From positions 20,420,112-20,484,111 of the forward strand of contig JAJEKV010000019.1 of assembly GCA_021234155.1 (NCBI GenBank): a stretch of 64,000 bases of DNA, in the 5' to 3' direction. The notes beneath the pieces are model-generated. The model made no database searches, was not told where the DNA came from, and worked only from the letters and a program-made list of their open reading frames with translations. The position numbers and the translations under genes are program-made. The DNA comes from Isoetes taiwanensis (Eukaryota > Streptophyta > Lycopodiopsida > Isoetales > Isoetaceae). Of this stretch, positions 45,081 to 55,899 are shown one piece after another. Within the stretch, counting starts at the first letter, position 1. Every line of letters begins with the position of its first letter.

Positions 45081-47700
45081 AAGAAGACATGTCCTCGGTT
45101 AGAGACGCATGGAAATCTATTTGCGGTTATATATTGAAGCCATTATCTTTGCTTGGGAGCAATATGCACTTGTCAATGCAAGAACATGCAATGAGATGGA
45201 ACCGACCTCCTCCATATGGTTTGTGCGCTTGTTTCCGTTGTCAACTTCGAGAAAGCATTATAATCTTCATTGTTAAAAGATGGGTCCTTCATAAATTCTA
45301 GGCCAAGTCATGATTTGTCCAATGGTCATTCTGGATTGACATAAACTTTGGATAAATCTTAAACAAAGTTATGGCATATGCAAGGAATTATTCACCATAT
45401 TGAGGAACACCCACAGATTCCTTACATAGAAACAAAGCAACTATTGATTCACACACTAATAAGAAAATAAAGAGAACTTGCACGAAACAATGGCGAAGCT
45501 TCTTATCCGGAAATATGCTTTATGTAATAAATCACCTACTTGTTTAAAGCCTTAGCCTTTTTCGTTCTCCTCCCCAGCCCTAATATGGCAATCAATCTTC
45601 TCATGCTTCACTTTAGCAAGTTACGCATCTATAAATTTGACATCCGGATAATTGAACTCCAAAGCACAACATAGCTTGCAAAATAAAACTTATCCCGGTC
45701 CGTTAAACTTGTGATCCTCTCTCGGAGATGAAGATCTTAGGGCTTCCTACTCTTCTCAAATTGTTATCTACAAAAAATAGACATATGTATTTTGCATGTC
45801 TTATCGTAGCCGAGAGAAGATAAATGGATGTGCTATGTATTTAGTCTCATCACCTTCTTTAGAAGACCCATGGCCCTCTTGTAGCGGATGATTGGCGGAG
45901 GCAATCCTTTTGCAGGCGAACTCCTGAACCAGCAATTTCCTCCTTAATGTAGGGTGTTCCAACAACGATGCGGACTTGCATTCTTGATTAGGCTAACCCT
46001 AGCATAAGGTATCCGAGATCCGGCCCATAGCAACACCAATAACCCCCTTTTTTTTTTTTAGGGATAAGGGCCGTCCAAAATTTTAAAGTGAAATGCACGG
46101 GCCGTCTAAAGTTTTAGGGTTTTATGCCGCGACATACACTAAAAAACTTTATAATAAAGGATGAAATAAAAATATATAAAAAATGGGCTCTATTGTGTTA
46201 TGGAATAATAAAAGTTCTTGTAGCATCCTTGGGAGTGCACACAAAGGACCTGAATGGTTGCATGTCTTGTTTAATTAGTATCGTTATGATAGCATGTCTT
46301 AGATGTTAAACCATAGTCATTGAATCTGAATGAAGTTCTTTCTTCTTTTCTTTTTAAAAGTGGACCTTGCAGAAGTGGTTGCGATTTCGGCTCTTTTAAA
46401 CTAACATATAATTTTCGTGGGACAACATAAGAACGGAGCATCGATCCCATATATCAACTGCTGGTCAATTATTTGGTCAACCTCCCCTGGCAAACACTTG
46501 AAATGCCTATCAAATTCGTCGTTGGACGTCTGCTGAAATTGAGGTCAACTTTCCACGTATGGTCAAATTCCCAAGTAAGTTCTAATCAATGGCCTGTCAA
46601 TTTTAGTTTGACCTGACATGAAAGATGAGCATAGTGAACTTGGGTAAACATTTCAGACTTTGTCGAACCTTTGTCCATCCCTTGCCTCGGCAAAAATCCA
46701 AATATGTTGGTCAAATGCATAATATTCAGCCTATTAAAAATAGAACTATTGGAAAAAAGAAAAAATCCAAAAAGCCTATGAATTGTCATAGTTAAACGCC
46801 AAACCATCATGAGGTTTAAATCCTAGTTCCATAAATAATGCAAGTCTAATGAATGGGAAACAAATTTTGATGGGCCTTAGTTTGATAACCTAACTGGCGG
46901 ATCAACAAATAGTAAAACCGGTATGGTATACTACATAAAACTAAGTACATACAGTTTTTACTATTTAGAAGATTTTCTCACAAGTTTGTTTATATTCTAG
47001 CAAATAATATTAAATGTAGTAGTAATTAACAAAACTTATAGGAAACAAAGCAAATGTGAACTCGTGAACCTCATTCTTGCTTCTCAAATGTGGCTAAATG
47101 GCAATGCCAAAAATTCTTTGAAGTAAACATGTGTGCTTTTTATAGTTAGGACGTATTAATTATGAGCATGAATGGTTTTTCGATTGTTTTTATTCTATAT
47201 TTTTTTGTCTTTGTGTTATTTTGATGCCCTAACGATGCTGGCATATTCAACCTTAATAGCTCCCAATGGTTCAACACACATGTGCCTATCCACTTTACAT
47301 GTCACAAAGTCCAAATCTGCTAGGCGATGGACAGAGCCACACAACAAATCACAGCTGGTAAAATTTGATAGAACGAAAAGACTACAGTTCGTGAAACTTG
47401 AAAGATGGAAGTTGTTTGGCAAATTAAATATACAATTTGCGATCGCAATGAAATAAGGTACGAATTGAAAGAACAAACGAACCAAACTCTTTTATTAGAA
47501 AAGCCATTAGCAAATCCTATGAAAAAGATGAACCTGAATCAAAACAATGCAGATTCCTAGATGACAAAGCATCGCCTCTCACATTAAGCCTTAGACATTG
47601 CTAAATTTATGGTGCATTTCTGCAAGCACATAAGGCCAACAACTCTTTCCACAATAGCCCAGTACTTACATGTCATCTAGCAATTATTTTAGATGCACGA
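45081..47700. other. no recognised gene
   Basis: The plus ORF 45032-45301 starts inside the preceding repeat and has no known domain. A 12-base T run at about 46048-46060 is followed by two GGGCCGTC(C/T)(A)AAAATTTTA-like words. Other ORFs here are below 100 codons and featureless. Confidence 0.5.
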
Positions 47701-47736
47701 ATTGAACTTTGAAGAAATTGCCAGCAATGGGGCAAG

Positions 47737-47800
47737 GGTAACACAAGGGTAACATCCTATCCACAACAAAAAGGGTAGCGGTAACACAAGGGTAACATCC
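47737..47800 (+). repeat. 21-base perfect direct repeat
   Basis: GGTAACACAAGGGTAACATC (plus C) occurs at 47737-47757 and 47780-47800 without a difference. Confidence 0.8.
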
Positions 47801-47888
47801 CATTCACATGCATATAGCATTTCAAGGACGAGTTTGTCCTTATAAATTAGTCTATCAGACTACATTATGATCAATTATGATAAGTATG

Positions 47889-47921
47889 ATGGTATCTAAA
47901 AATAATAGTTTGAGATACCAT
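47889..47921. repeat. short hairpin
   Basis: ATGGTATCT (47889-47897) and AGATACCAT (47913-47921) are exact reverse complements with a 15-base loop. Confidence 0.5.
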
Positions 47922-47968
47922 GCAAAAGGCATCAAAATAAATTTTTTGGGCCACCCATAGTCAGCTGC

Positions 47969-48014
47969 TGCCACGTCGCATTGCCCTTTAAACCAACTGG
48001 TGCCACGTCGCATT
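47969..48014 (+). promoter_or_regulatory. duplicated TGCCACGTCGCATT element
   Basis: The 14-mer TGCCACGTCGCATT occurs exactly at 47969-47982 and 48001-48014. Its CCACGTC core resembles ABRE/G-box-type bZIP sites. The second copy lies just before the plus ORF at 48022-48282. Confidence 0.4.
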
Positions 48015-48021
48015 TCCATAT

Positions 48022-48490
48022 TTGATGCATATAATAGAGGCGGCGGCAAAGTCTAGGGCAGGCCGGAAGGCTGAAACAAAAGAGGAATTAGCTACAAAAC
48101 AGAGGTTAGAAAAGATTGGAACTTGGCTTCTGATCTTGGCTTCGAAGGGGAGACTAAAGCAGCTTTGGATTCGCAATTTTGAGTTACAGACAGATCCAAA
48201 CATGGATTACTCCGAATCCGCTAGATTGCAAGGGCAGGGTCACTGGATTTGTACTCAATCCAGGAGTATTGGGGGCAAATAAAAGCGAGCAGCTCAAGGA
48301 AGCTCTACAGAGATCCGCCAGAGATCATCTGGGAAATGCACGCCTTCAGCCTCTGCTCACAAGTCTCTGTGCAGAGCAGCTATGGCTGATACTCCTAAAA
48401 CGCTGCTTCCTAGCCTCTCCAATGGAGGCGTTACTCTGCAACGCCGGAATCCTTGTATTTCTCAATTGCAAGCTCAAAAACTGTATCTGA
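48022..48490 (+). CDS. two overlapping unnamed ORFs
   Basis: ORF 48022-48282 begins with a basic, helical stretch (AAAKSRAGRKAETKEELATK, then RLEKIGTWLLILASKGRLKQ). ORF 48179-48490 overlaps it in another frame and includes KEALQRSARDHLGNARLQPL and AEQLWLILLKRCFLA. They may be one frame-broken coding region. No family recognised. Confidence 0.25.
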
Positions 48491-48494
48491 GCGA

Positions 48495-48899
48495 AACAGG
48501 GGATTTATGGTAAAAAAATGCTGAATTTGATGTGATTTCAAGGCACAAATGCTGCAGAAGAAACTGGCTGTTACATGAATTGCTTGTCCAAGCAAAGTTT
48601 CCTGAATTGATCTCTACTAATTTAACCGTTAAGATTGCTTCCAAATCCATCCACCATATCTCAATGACACAAAAAAACAAACGAGGCCTTGCTTTCAGCT
48701 CTTAGATTTACAGATTTATGGCCGAGGAGGAATTTTTTGGCATAAAAATGATGGCAAAACAGGGGGTTTATGCTTAAAAAATTCTGAATTTGATGTGATT
48801 TCAAGGCATAAATGTGCAGAGGGAGAGGAAACTCGCTGTTACCTGAATTGCTTGGATCGAAGCAAAGTTTCCTGAATTGATCTCTACCAATTTAACCGT
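48495..48899 (+). repeat. tandem duplication, about 262 bp period
   Basis: Copies 48495-48629 and 48757-48899 share CTGAATTTGATGTGATTTCA, AAGCAAAGTTTCCTGAATTG and ATCTCTAC(T/C)AATTTAACCGT, with a few substitutions and indels. Confidence 0.85.
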
Positions 48900-49562
48900 A
48901 CTGAATTGGGCTCAGGTTTTTTTCAACAGTACTGGCGAATGAACTCAGCGATTTAAACAGAGCCTTAGCAGTTTGAAAGAAGAAAAGCTAAATAGGCAGC
49001 CTTGCTGGGTTAGAAATTAACCCAAGAACGTACCTGTGTTTGTTTCGAAGCAGACGTCAAATTGCCGGAAAACCTCGCCAGAAAATATAGATAATTCCAA
49101 AAATATTTCCGGTTCACATAATTTTATATATAGTCAGGTAATTCTTATGGAGAGATGCCTTTTGGCATATCGGTTGATTCCATACCACGTATTTCCGGCG
49201 GGGACGAAAAAAATGGCGAGAAAATGGTCTAGGAAGGGGAAGAAAAAAAATGGTGGCGCATGTCGTAGATTCCAAGTGCTATATGCTATGTGTCTGTTTT
49301 GAAGAGACAGATAAGAAGGGATGATTTCGGCGCGAGATTTGATTTGAACGGAACGGATACGGAGTTGATTGGAGTGCCGTGCAACAGAAGAGGTGTCGTT
49401 TTTGTGTTTTTCTTTTCTGGTTATGTTTTTTTTTATAGATAAGCATGATAGTTAATGCTTGATTTGATTTCTGGAATGCACTAATAAGGATTGTTGGGTG
49501 ACGGATCTGTGAATCTGTATATAAGAGTGCTTTGGATCCTTTGTTTGCATTACGTATGAATC

Positions 49563-49907
49563 ATGCTAATTAGGAAGCAGAAGCATGTGGAGATTGTGTT
49601 GGATGAAGAAGATTTAACCGGCCGCCGGATCAAAGAGGCGAGATGTGACGATTGATTTTTGTTTGAGGGTGATGAGAATGTTCTTTGTTTCAAGCAGAGA
49701 GAAGGGAAAGCACCGTTGGATTTGTATGAGTATGATGGAAATCCTATCGTAGAACCTGGATTGCAGTGTAATGATGCTGAGATTCTGACTTTATCTTTGG
49801 AGGATATTGGTGTTGCAGCAATTCATGAGTTTGATACTGTGGATTATCCTAGTTTTTTGGATATTTCGGGGAGATTAGGATCGATCCGGTTTTTTGTGCC
49901 CTATTGA
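49563..49907 (+). pseudogene. unnamed 114-codon ORF with one in-frame TGA
   Basis: From ATG 49563 one frame runs to TGA 49907 with a single interruption, TGA at 49653-49655. The first part reads MLIRKQKHVEIVLDEEDLTG then RRIKEARCDD; after the stop it continues FLFEGDENVLCFKQREGKAP, LDLYEYDGNPIVEPGLQC, ILTLSLEDIGVAAIHEFDTV, ending SGRLGSIRFFVPY. The mostly acidic sequence, good codon flow and a TATATAAG about 45 bases upstream (49519) suggest a real protein in which TGG (Trp) became TGA, or a selenocysteine-like or read-through case (unlikely in plants). I do not recognise the family. Confidence 0.45.
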
Positions 49908-50280
49908 GCTTTTGCTTGGGTTTTGGGGCGGATGTTGTATTTAGTCTGCGAATCTTGTAAATTCGCATGGTCCTTTGTTGAAGATGGTGAGAATGGTGAA
50001 TTTGGTCGTTGTTCTGCCTGTATGGACAAGATGGTTAAGAATTGGTTCGCTGATGAACAGTGCTGAGATGTATTCATTTGCTGAGATGTGTTCTGAGATG
50101 TGTTCGTTTGATGTGTGTGTGTGTGTTATATGTATACATGGGATACTAAGTTTGTAGTTGGATGTATATATCTTATGTGAATATGGTAAGTTTTTTTGTG
50201 TATGTAATATATGGGTGTTAAATTCATGGCTGAAGATAATTTAAGCATTAGTTTTCACTGTACATACCTCAATCACCAAA

Positions 50281-50469
50281 TTGAAGTTTACAGACCTCAT
50301 TCGCCAAACAAAGATACGCCATAACAATGACCCCAACAATTGCAATGGGTGTTCAGGAACTAAAGGAAGACCTTGGTCGTAAAGTAGGTTCAAATGAGCT
50401 TCCTGAGGTACATCAGTTTCTTGATCGCTTCTACATGTCACGCATTGGCATCAGAATGTTAATTGGTCA
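50281..50469 (+). pseudogene. pyruvate dehydrogenase kinase-like exon
   Basis: Readings KFTDLIRQTKIRHNN and then, after a two-base loss, PTIAMGVQELKEDLG, NELPEVHQFLDRFYMSRIGI and RMLIGQ match the helical domain of mitochondrial pyruvate dehydrogenase kinase, which phosphorylates and switches off the E1 alpha subunit in the matrix. RFYMSRIGIRMLIGQ is a hallmark of the family. A donor-like GTACTT follows GGTCA at 50470. The two-base frameshift between RHNN and PTIA breaks the exon. The N-terminal exons expected upstream are not seen. Confidence 0.8.
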
Positions 50470-50805
50470 GTACTTTTATCTTTTGTGTCAAGGCAAACCC
50501 TTTGCTGGTTCACTGCTGTTTTCTTAATCCAGTTTGATACTCTGCTAGCTTAGCAAGTATAGTGCCACAGAATTAAACAGGGTTTGATTGCTTCTCTTTT
50601 TTATTAAAAAGTGTAAGAAAGAATCTGGTTGCCTTGAGGACAAATAAATGTTTGGTTGCTTAGGGAAAATAGCAGTGTTCCAAAAGCCAACTCAATTTTG
50701 CATGTTTCCAAAGATGAGTCTTGTGTAATTAGCTTCGAATGTTTTGTATGTTATGCCTACAAGGCAATAAACTTATATTGTTCGGTAAATACAGTCGGCA
50801 TGTTG

Positions 50806-50972
50806 CACTCCATCAAAAGACCGCCACCGGGTTATATAGGCTTGATTTTATGCGGGGAGTATCATGCGGTTAGAGTTGTTTGCGCTGATGATGCATGATG
50901 CTCAAAGATGCATGCGTACCCCACTTGCGCACCACGTGACACATTTATGGAGATCCCTCTTTTACTTTTGGC
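50806..50972 (+). pseudogene. second pyruvate dehydrogenase kinase-like exon, more decayed
   Basis: Reads RPPPGYIGLI, then a weakly matching VRVVCADDA-x-CSKMHA stretch (family: serine/aspartate-rich block before the ATP-binding domain), TCAPRDT and, after one lost base, YGDPSFTF, the family's IYGDPSFTF motif. GTAAAG follows at 50973 as donor. Order, spacing and strand fit the next exon of the gene at 50281. The histidine-kinase-like ATP-binding domain that should follow is absent in the next 2 kb. Confidence 0.6.
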
Positions 50973-51692
50973 GTAAAGTCGGTGTTGTTCAACCTTCGAA
51001 ACTTAGTTCTTTGTCGGGGATTAATGGTTTTATTTTCTTCTAAGTTAAAGGGCCTCGTTGCAGTTCCTGGACACGATGCTTCAAGTAGAAATGGTACGTC
51101 TTACTTTTTAGGCCCGTGATAACTTCAACTTAAGAATATTTAGTACAAAAATGACTGAGGTATGGCTGAGCTAACATCAATTCTGGAAAGCAGTCGTCTC
51201 AAGCAATATTATATAGCCTACAGGCTCATGACAGATGTTGTACAATGCTTCCTAAACATCCTGAAACACTTGCTTTGGATTGAAAGACTACATTTCTTGC
51301 TTCCATCAAGTAGGTAATAACTTAAGGATGCATTTCCAAGCCCACAGTTGTAAACTTTTCATAGTGCATTGCTTAATAATAGATGTTTCTTGACCTTTTA
51401 CATAAGAAACCAGCACATAAGTTAGTCCGGCAACTTTACATGGTTTTGTGACATTGCGGATGCTATAGCATATGTGATTATCTTGAGACAACAATCCTAA
51501 TAGAGTGATTATGTTACATGGATGTTCCCAATCCATGTATATGAGTGCTTCTGCAAAATCTAGTGCCAATCCTTGCATTTATTTCATTGTAAAGTTTAAT
51601 TCATTGTACAGTCTGAAGTGAACAACAATTATAAAATTATTTTGCACTTTCCCGTGCTAATTTGATTCATATTTTGATTTTCTCTCTTGCAG

Positions 51693-51794
51693 ATCTGAGA
51701 AGGAAATGTATCGTGGCCAAGTTTTAATGCTTGGGCTCTGCTACAGAATAAAGAAAATGAATGACACTTTGACTGTTGCTCAAAGTGCTGCGAG
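51693..51794 (+). CDS. exon-like ORF with splice sites, unnamed
   Basis: CTCTCTTGCAG precedes and GTAGTT follows an open 102-base stretch reading SEKEMYRGQVLMLGLCYRIK then KMNDTLTVAQSAAR. Composition and borders look like a real internal exon. It does not match the missing part of the kinase that I know, nor EF-Tu. Confidence 0.35.
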
Positions 51795-52595
51795 GTAGTT
51801 TATCATTCTTCATCTTATCAGATTCCTTTGTTAACGGCAAAAGCAGAATCATCCTTGCATTGGCTTCAATAAATTACTTACAGTTACTCGGTATTCACAT
51901 GAACATGATTGTAATAAAGCTATTCTATTATGATTTTATTGCAGAATAGACGGAATTTTATATTGAAGATCTCTTGCATATGATGATCCGAAAATATGAA
52001 TGCTAGTGGAAATTTGCCTCAGCTAATGCAAAAGCAGGTCAATTTGTGGCATAACCTGTTGGCCGCCTTTGGGTTGTGTGAAGGACACCCAAATGGGGTG
52101 GTTGGAAGATTGTGAACTGTTATGCCATCTATTCTTCAGGAGATTTTGAAGCATATTGAGTTGGAAGTGAAATTTTGTTTTGGTTGGAAGTGTGGATAAT
52201 TTGAATAAATTATACAGAGATGTATAATTGAATAGAACAAATTTTATATTTGAAGATCTTTTGCAAATGGTGATGTGAAAATATGATATGTATATCTTGT
52301 GGAATCAAATTCATTGTACTTTGTACATTGGCTCTCACAAAGTTATGCACATGACTTATTAGAACACCAAGCATAACGTTTCTGCTATCTACATGCTGAT
52401 TTTCAAATATTCAGCGATTTCTTTTCAAAAGGCCTTCAATAAAAGGCGAGAACTTTATATGCACTTTGGTTTACAACTAGGCGTTACAACAGTTTATATT
52501 ACATCTATTTGTGCTGCCACATGGTTTCACCCAATATGCATGTGTCATAAAACTACTGTTGTTGGTTCTGAGTAACAGTGCATGATTTCTGTCAG

Positions 52596-52658
52596 GTCTT
52601 GGCAGAAGAGGACAAGGCTAAGGCTATGGCATTTGATCACATTGACATTAATGGCTGA
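52596..52658 (+). pseudogene. fragment resembling organellar elongation factor Tu
   Basis: After a TCTGTCAG acceptor-like site the frame reads VLAEEDKAKAMAFDHIDING and then TGA. In bacterial-type mitochondrial and plastid EF-Tu, the GTPase domain continues after the P-loop as VLAEEGKAKA-AFD-ID-APEEK, so about 17 residues match. The P-loop before it and the effector region after it are missing. Length is short, so chance or a different GTPase cannot be excluded. Confidence 0.5.
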
Positions 52659-52673
52659 TTGAAATAAGTCCCT

Positions 52674-52757
52674 AAAAAATTGAGGTGCCTGTGCTTCCAC
52701 TTCAAGAATTGCACCAAAAAATTGAGGTGCCTGTGCTTCCACTTCAAGAATTGCACG
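52674..52757 (+). repeat. 42 bp perfect tandem duplication
   Basis: A 42-base unit starting AAAAAATTGAGGTGCCTGTG is present twice. Being a multiple of three it repeats KIEVPVLPLQELHQ-type codons in one frame just after the EF-Tu-like scrap, ending VKEF-stop. Confidence 0.85.
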
Positions 52758-53731
52758 TGAAAGAATTTTAAGTATGGTGCTGCATTACAGAATGGATCGA
52801 CAGGAAATTGGCATAAAATTTGAGGACCTGGAGTGACATTACTTTGGATGCGATGGCTGCAACAGCCAGGCATGTTTCAATGTCAGAAAGAATCTGACAT
52901 TGCAGTAGATGTGTAATGTGTATATGTATCAGATTAAAGCATTGAATATTGAAGGGTTGGCAGCATGCACGTTAAGATTGGTAAGATTGCTGAGCGTAAC
53001 ATGGCTTCCCCATATAGGAGCAGCTTTTTATAAATATCTGAATATAATCATTTGAATCATCGACAGTTAACTATCATAGATTTTTGAAACAAGAATTGAT
53101 AGCAGAAGCAGGCCATTTTGGCAGGTGTATATTTCCTGACCTAAGATAATGAAATTTGAATTATCTGTAAGATGCTCTAGCCATAAATTTCCGATTGATC
53201 AGTATCATGGACAGCGTAGCTGGTAAATTTTCGTACAGGATCTAGATTATATCATGAGGTTGTGAAATTAATTAGGATAAGGATAAGGATGGATATCACG
53301 TGTCTGTTTATTCTTGGTTGTTTGCATGTATAAAAGTGGGAGTCAATTGCAAAATCGTTCAGGTGTTTTTTATTGCGGCTAATAATCGGTTCTATCAGGT
53401 ATGCTACGCCCCTGCTGCCACCTTTGTTTGTCATGTCTTTCTCTTGCGTTTTGGAATTTTGTCATGCCGTTCGTTTCTTTAGTAAACGTCTCTAAGAACT
53501 TGGTTTGCATCTTTATAATGGCTTTCTCCTTTCTTATACTACCTTATACTTGGACGCTATTTTTCTTTCAATACCAAAAACCAATGTCACTTACCCATGC
53601 CTTTTTTGCTGGTTGGATTATTTATCCAATATGAGTAAGGGAACTAGCAAATAGGGAACTAGCAAATATTTTGTTATGCGTGACATGGTTGGTGTCAATG
53701 GATTATTTTTCTACTTGGTTCCAACAATGCA
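52758..53731. other. no recognised gene
   Basis: Only short ORFs without domains on both strands. GGATAA is repeated three times at 53274-53290. Confidence 0.5.
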
Positions 53732-53744
53732 ATTCAAAGATGCC
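53732..53744 (+). repeat. left target-site duplication of the LINE
   Basis: ATTCAAAGATGCC, identical to 55887-55899 after the poly(A) tail. Confidence 0.7.
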
Positions 53745-55885
53745 TTGAAAGGTCTTTGGCAACCTATCATTGATAGAATTAAGAAGAAGTTGAACCATTT
53801 TAGAGGTGGACTATCTTTTGCAGGTAGGACTATTATATTGAGAAACTAGTAAGAAGATTTATCTGGAAGGGGTCTCATTTAGTAAGCTGGAATTATGTTG
53901 CCAAGCCAAAAAAATTTGGTGCTCTAGGTTGTAAAAACCTTCATCTACAGGCCTGTGCCCTGGCTGGGAAATATGTGTGGAACTCTTTTGTATCTAATTC
54001 TAGTCCTGCTTCTCAATTTGTCAAATTCTGGCTTTCATGCTCTCACCCGGATGGTCACCCTTCTTTAAGTCATATTATGCCTGATTCCTGCTTCAATAAT
54101 CTCCACCCTGGACCTAATACTTCCCCTCTCATGAGGAATATAATCATGGCATGGAGTAAAGTTCAGTCTTGCTTTGAATATGCTGCCCCTCAAGACCTTA
54201 ATCTACAAATGTCTATTTTCTGGAATCCTATCCTCAGTGATCATGCAAACAATGTCATGGCCCTGAGACACCCAAGAATTTATAAAAAGTGGACAGACCA
54301 TGGCTTCAGGTTCCTGAGTGATCTATACATAGATGGTAAGTTTATATCTTGGACAGCCTTTAGGAGAATTTTACAAGGAACCTCAAGTGACAGAAAGATA
54401 TATTACCATATCAGATCATGTGGTGCCTAAAGCAACTAATTGGAGCTTAGATGGTAAATGTCATTATAAGGTAAGCAAGATATACTTAATCATTAATGAA
54501 TCTGATGCTCCCTCAAAAGCAACGTCTAAGTGGTCTATTTCTGAAGAGGATAGTAAGATTCTGTTTCTTATTGTTTTCCTAAAGTAAATTTCTTTATCTG
54601 GCTCCTGGCAAATAAAAGTATTTCTACCACCAAAGTGACCTCAAAGAGATATGAGGACATTTCTCTAAACCGCCGGACTTGGTTGCGAGATGGAAGAGAG
54701 CATTGAACATATATTTCTCCGTCCTAAGCTTAATTCTTTTCGGTCTTGGTTCAATGAAAAAGCTAGGCTACCTTTTCCCCTATGAAAGTTAATGGCAATC
54801 TCTTAACCTATATTCAAAATAATTGTGCCTTTGCTAACACTATTATGTTCATTGCCCTATGGAATATTTGGAAAGCAAGAAATAGAGTTGTGTATGGTAA
54901 GAAGAACTTCTCTATCTTTTGGATTAAGATGCATTTCCAGCTTGATATTGAATCTCTTTTTAATAGCTCACAAAAGAAAATTGGTGATAAGTATAACATG
55001 AAGTGGGACTCAATTGGTGCTTTTAGGGGTGCTTTTGATTTGTTTGTATCTAATTTATGTGTCATTAATTCTAACTCTTATTTTGTGATGATGCTAGCAT
55101 ATCCGAGAGTATGTAAAGAAAAGCCTTAGGGAGTTGGGAGACACTAAGAAGGATGCGGATCAAGAACTTGAGCTTTTCCGAGCAACATGAATGGGTCGAG
55201 AATCATATAGGCATGAAAACAAGTCTAGCTGAAGCTTTCTGCAGAAAGTGACTCGGATGTTACGCATGTTTGACTTTCTATCAATGTACCACTATTACAT
55301 GTCGAAAAATCAGTTCTCAAGATACTGGGAGGGAGCAGTATTACACACATAGACTTCTGGCAGATTTATATGGTTCCTTACTCTACTTAAGTGAAACTGA
55401 ATCCTCTTGCTTTGATGACATTGCTGAGAAGATTGATGACATCTACATCTTTGGATCTCTTTGCACCTTTCTACTCATACTTTAATGCCAAACCGGACTC
55501 CCTTTGCTCCTAAGCTGCCATTTTCCTAATCTTACATCCCGAACTCTTGGGATCACCAACCCAAACATCTTTTGCTCAACTTTGCTTCCTAATCTTGTTT
55601 TGGTTTTGGCTAATACAAGTGATAGCAGATATTTGCTGGGGTCGTGACTTTTTTACTATCACAAACAGACTGTTATTTGAAAATTGACTTCTTCCATAAC
55701 GAGTCAAACTTCAACTCTGACTACATCTTTTGACTACTTCTCCACTCACTTCTTGGTGGTGGATAAAATCTAGGGACATCTTGTTTCAATGATCTATGCT
55801 ATTCTTAGCAGGTCAACCATGTATTGTTTTTCTTGATTAATGGAAAAACCAATTCTTACTCTCAAAAAAAAAAAAAAAAAAAAAA
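53745..55885 (+). mobile_element. 5'-truncated LINE with poly(A) tail
   Basis: Plus-strand readings give the C-terminal part of a plant L1-type ORF2: LWQPIIDRIKKKLNHFRG then LSFAGRTI (53755-53830), FGALGCKNLHLQACALAGKY (about 53915-53975), ORF 53975-54430 with KYVWNSF and DPSLSHIM-type text, a zinc-finger-like region EHIFLRPKLNSFRSWF (about 54700-54760), and ORF 54782-55129 with TIMFIALWNIWKARNRVVYG. A 22-base A run at 55864-55885 ends the element, flanked by 13-base target duplications. The reverse transcriptase core is missing, as expected of 5' truncation on insertion. Frames are broken at several points. The downstream 0.7 kb before the tail is untranslated. Confidence 0.85.
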
Positions 55886-55886
55886 C

Positions 55887-55899
55887 ATTCAAAGATGCC
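55887..55899 (+). repeat. right target-site duplication of the LINE
   Basis: ATTCAAAGATGCC one base after the A run; matches 53732-53744 exactly. Confidence 0.7.

Noticed and set aside
47889-47921. Hairpin as a microRNA precursor
   Set aside because: The 9 bp stem is far too short.
49653-49655. TGA as a selenocysteine codon
   Set aside because: Land plants lack the selenocysteine insertion system as far as is established, and no SECIS-like fold was noticed; a mutation or error is simpler.
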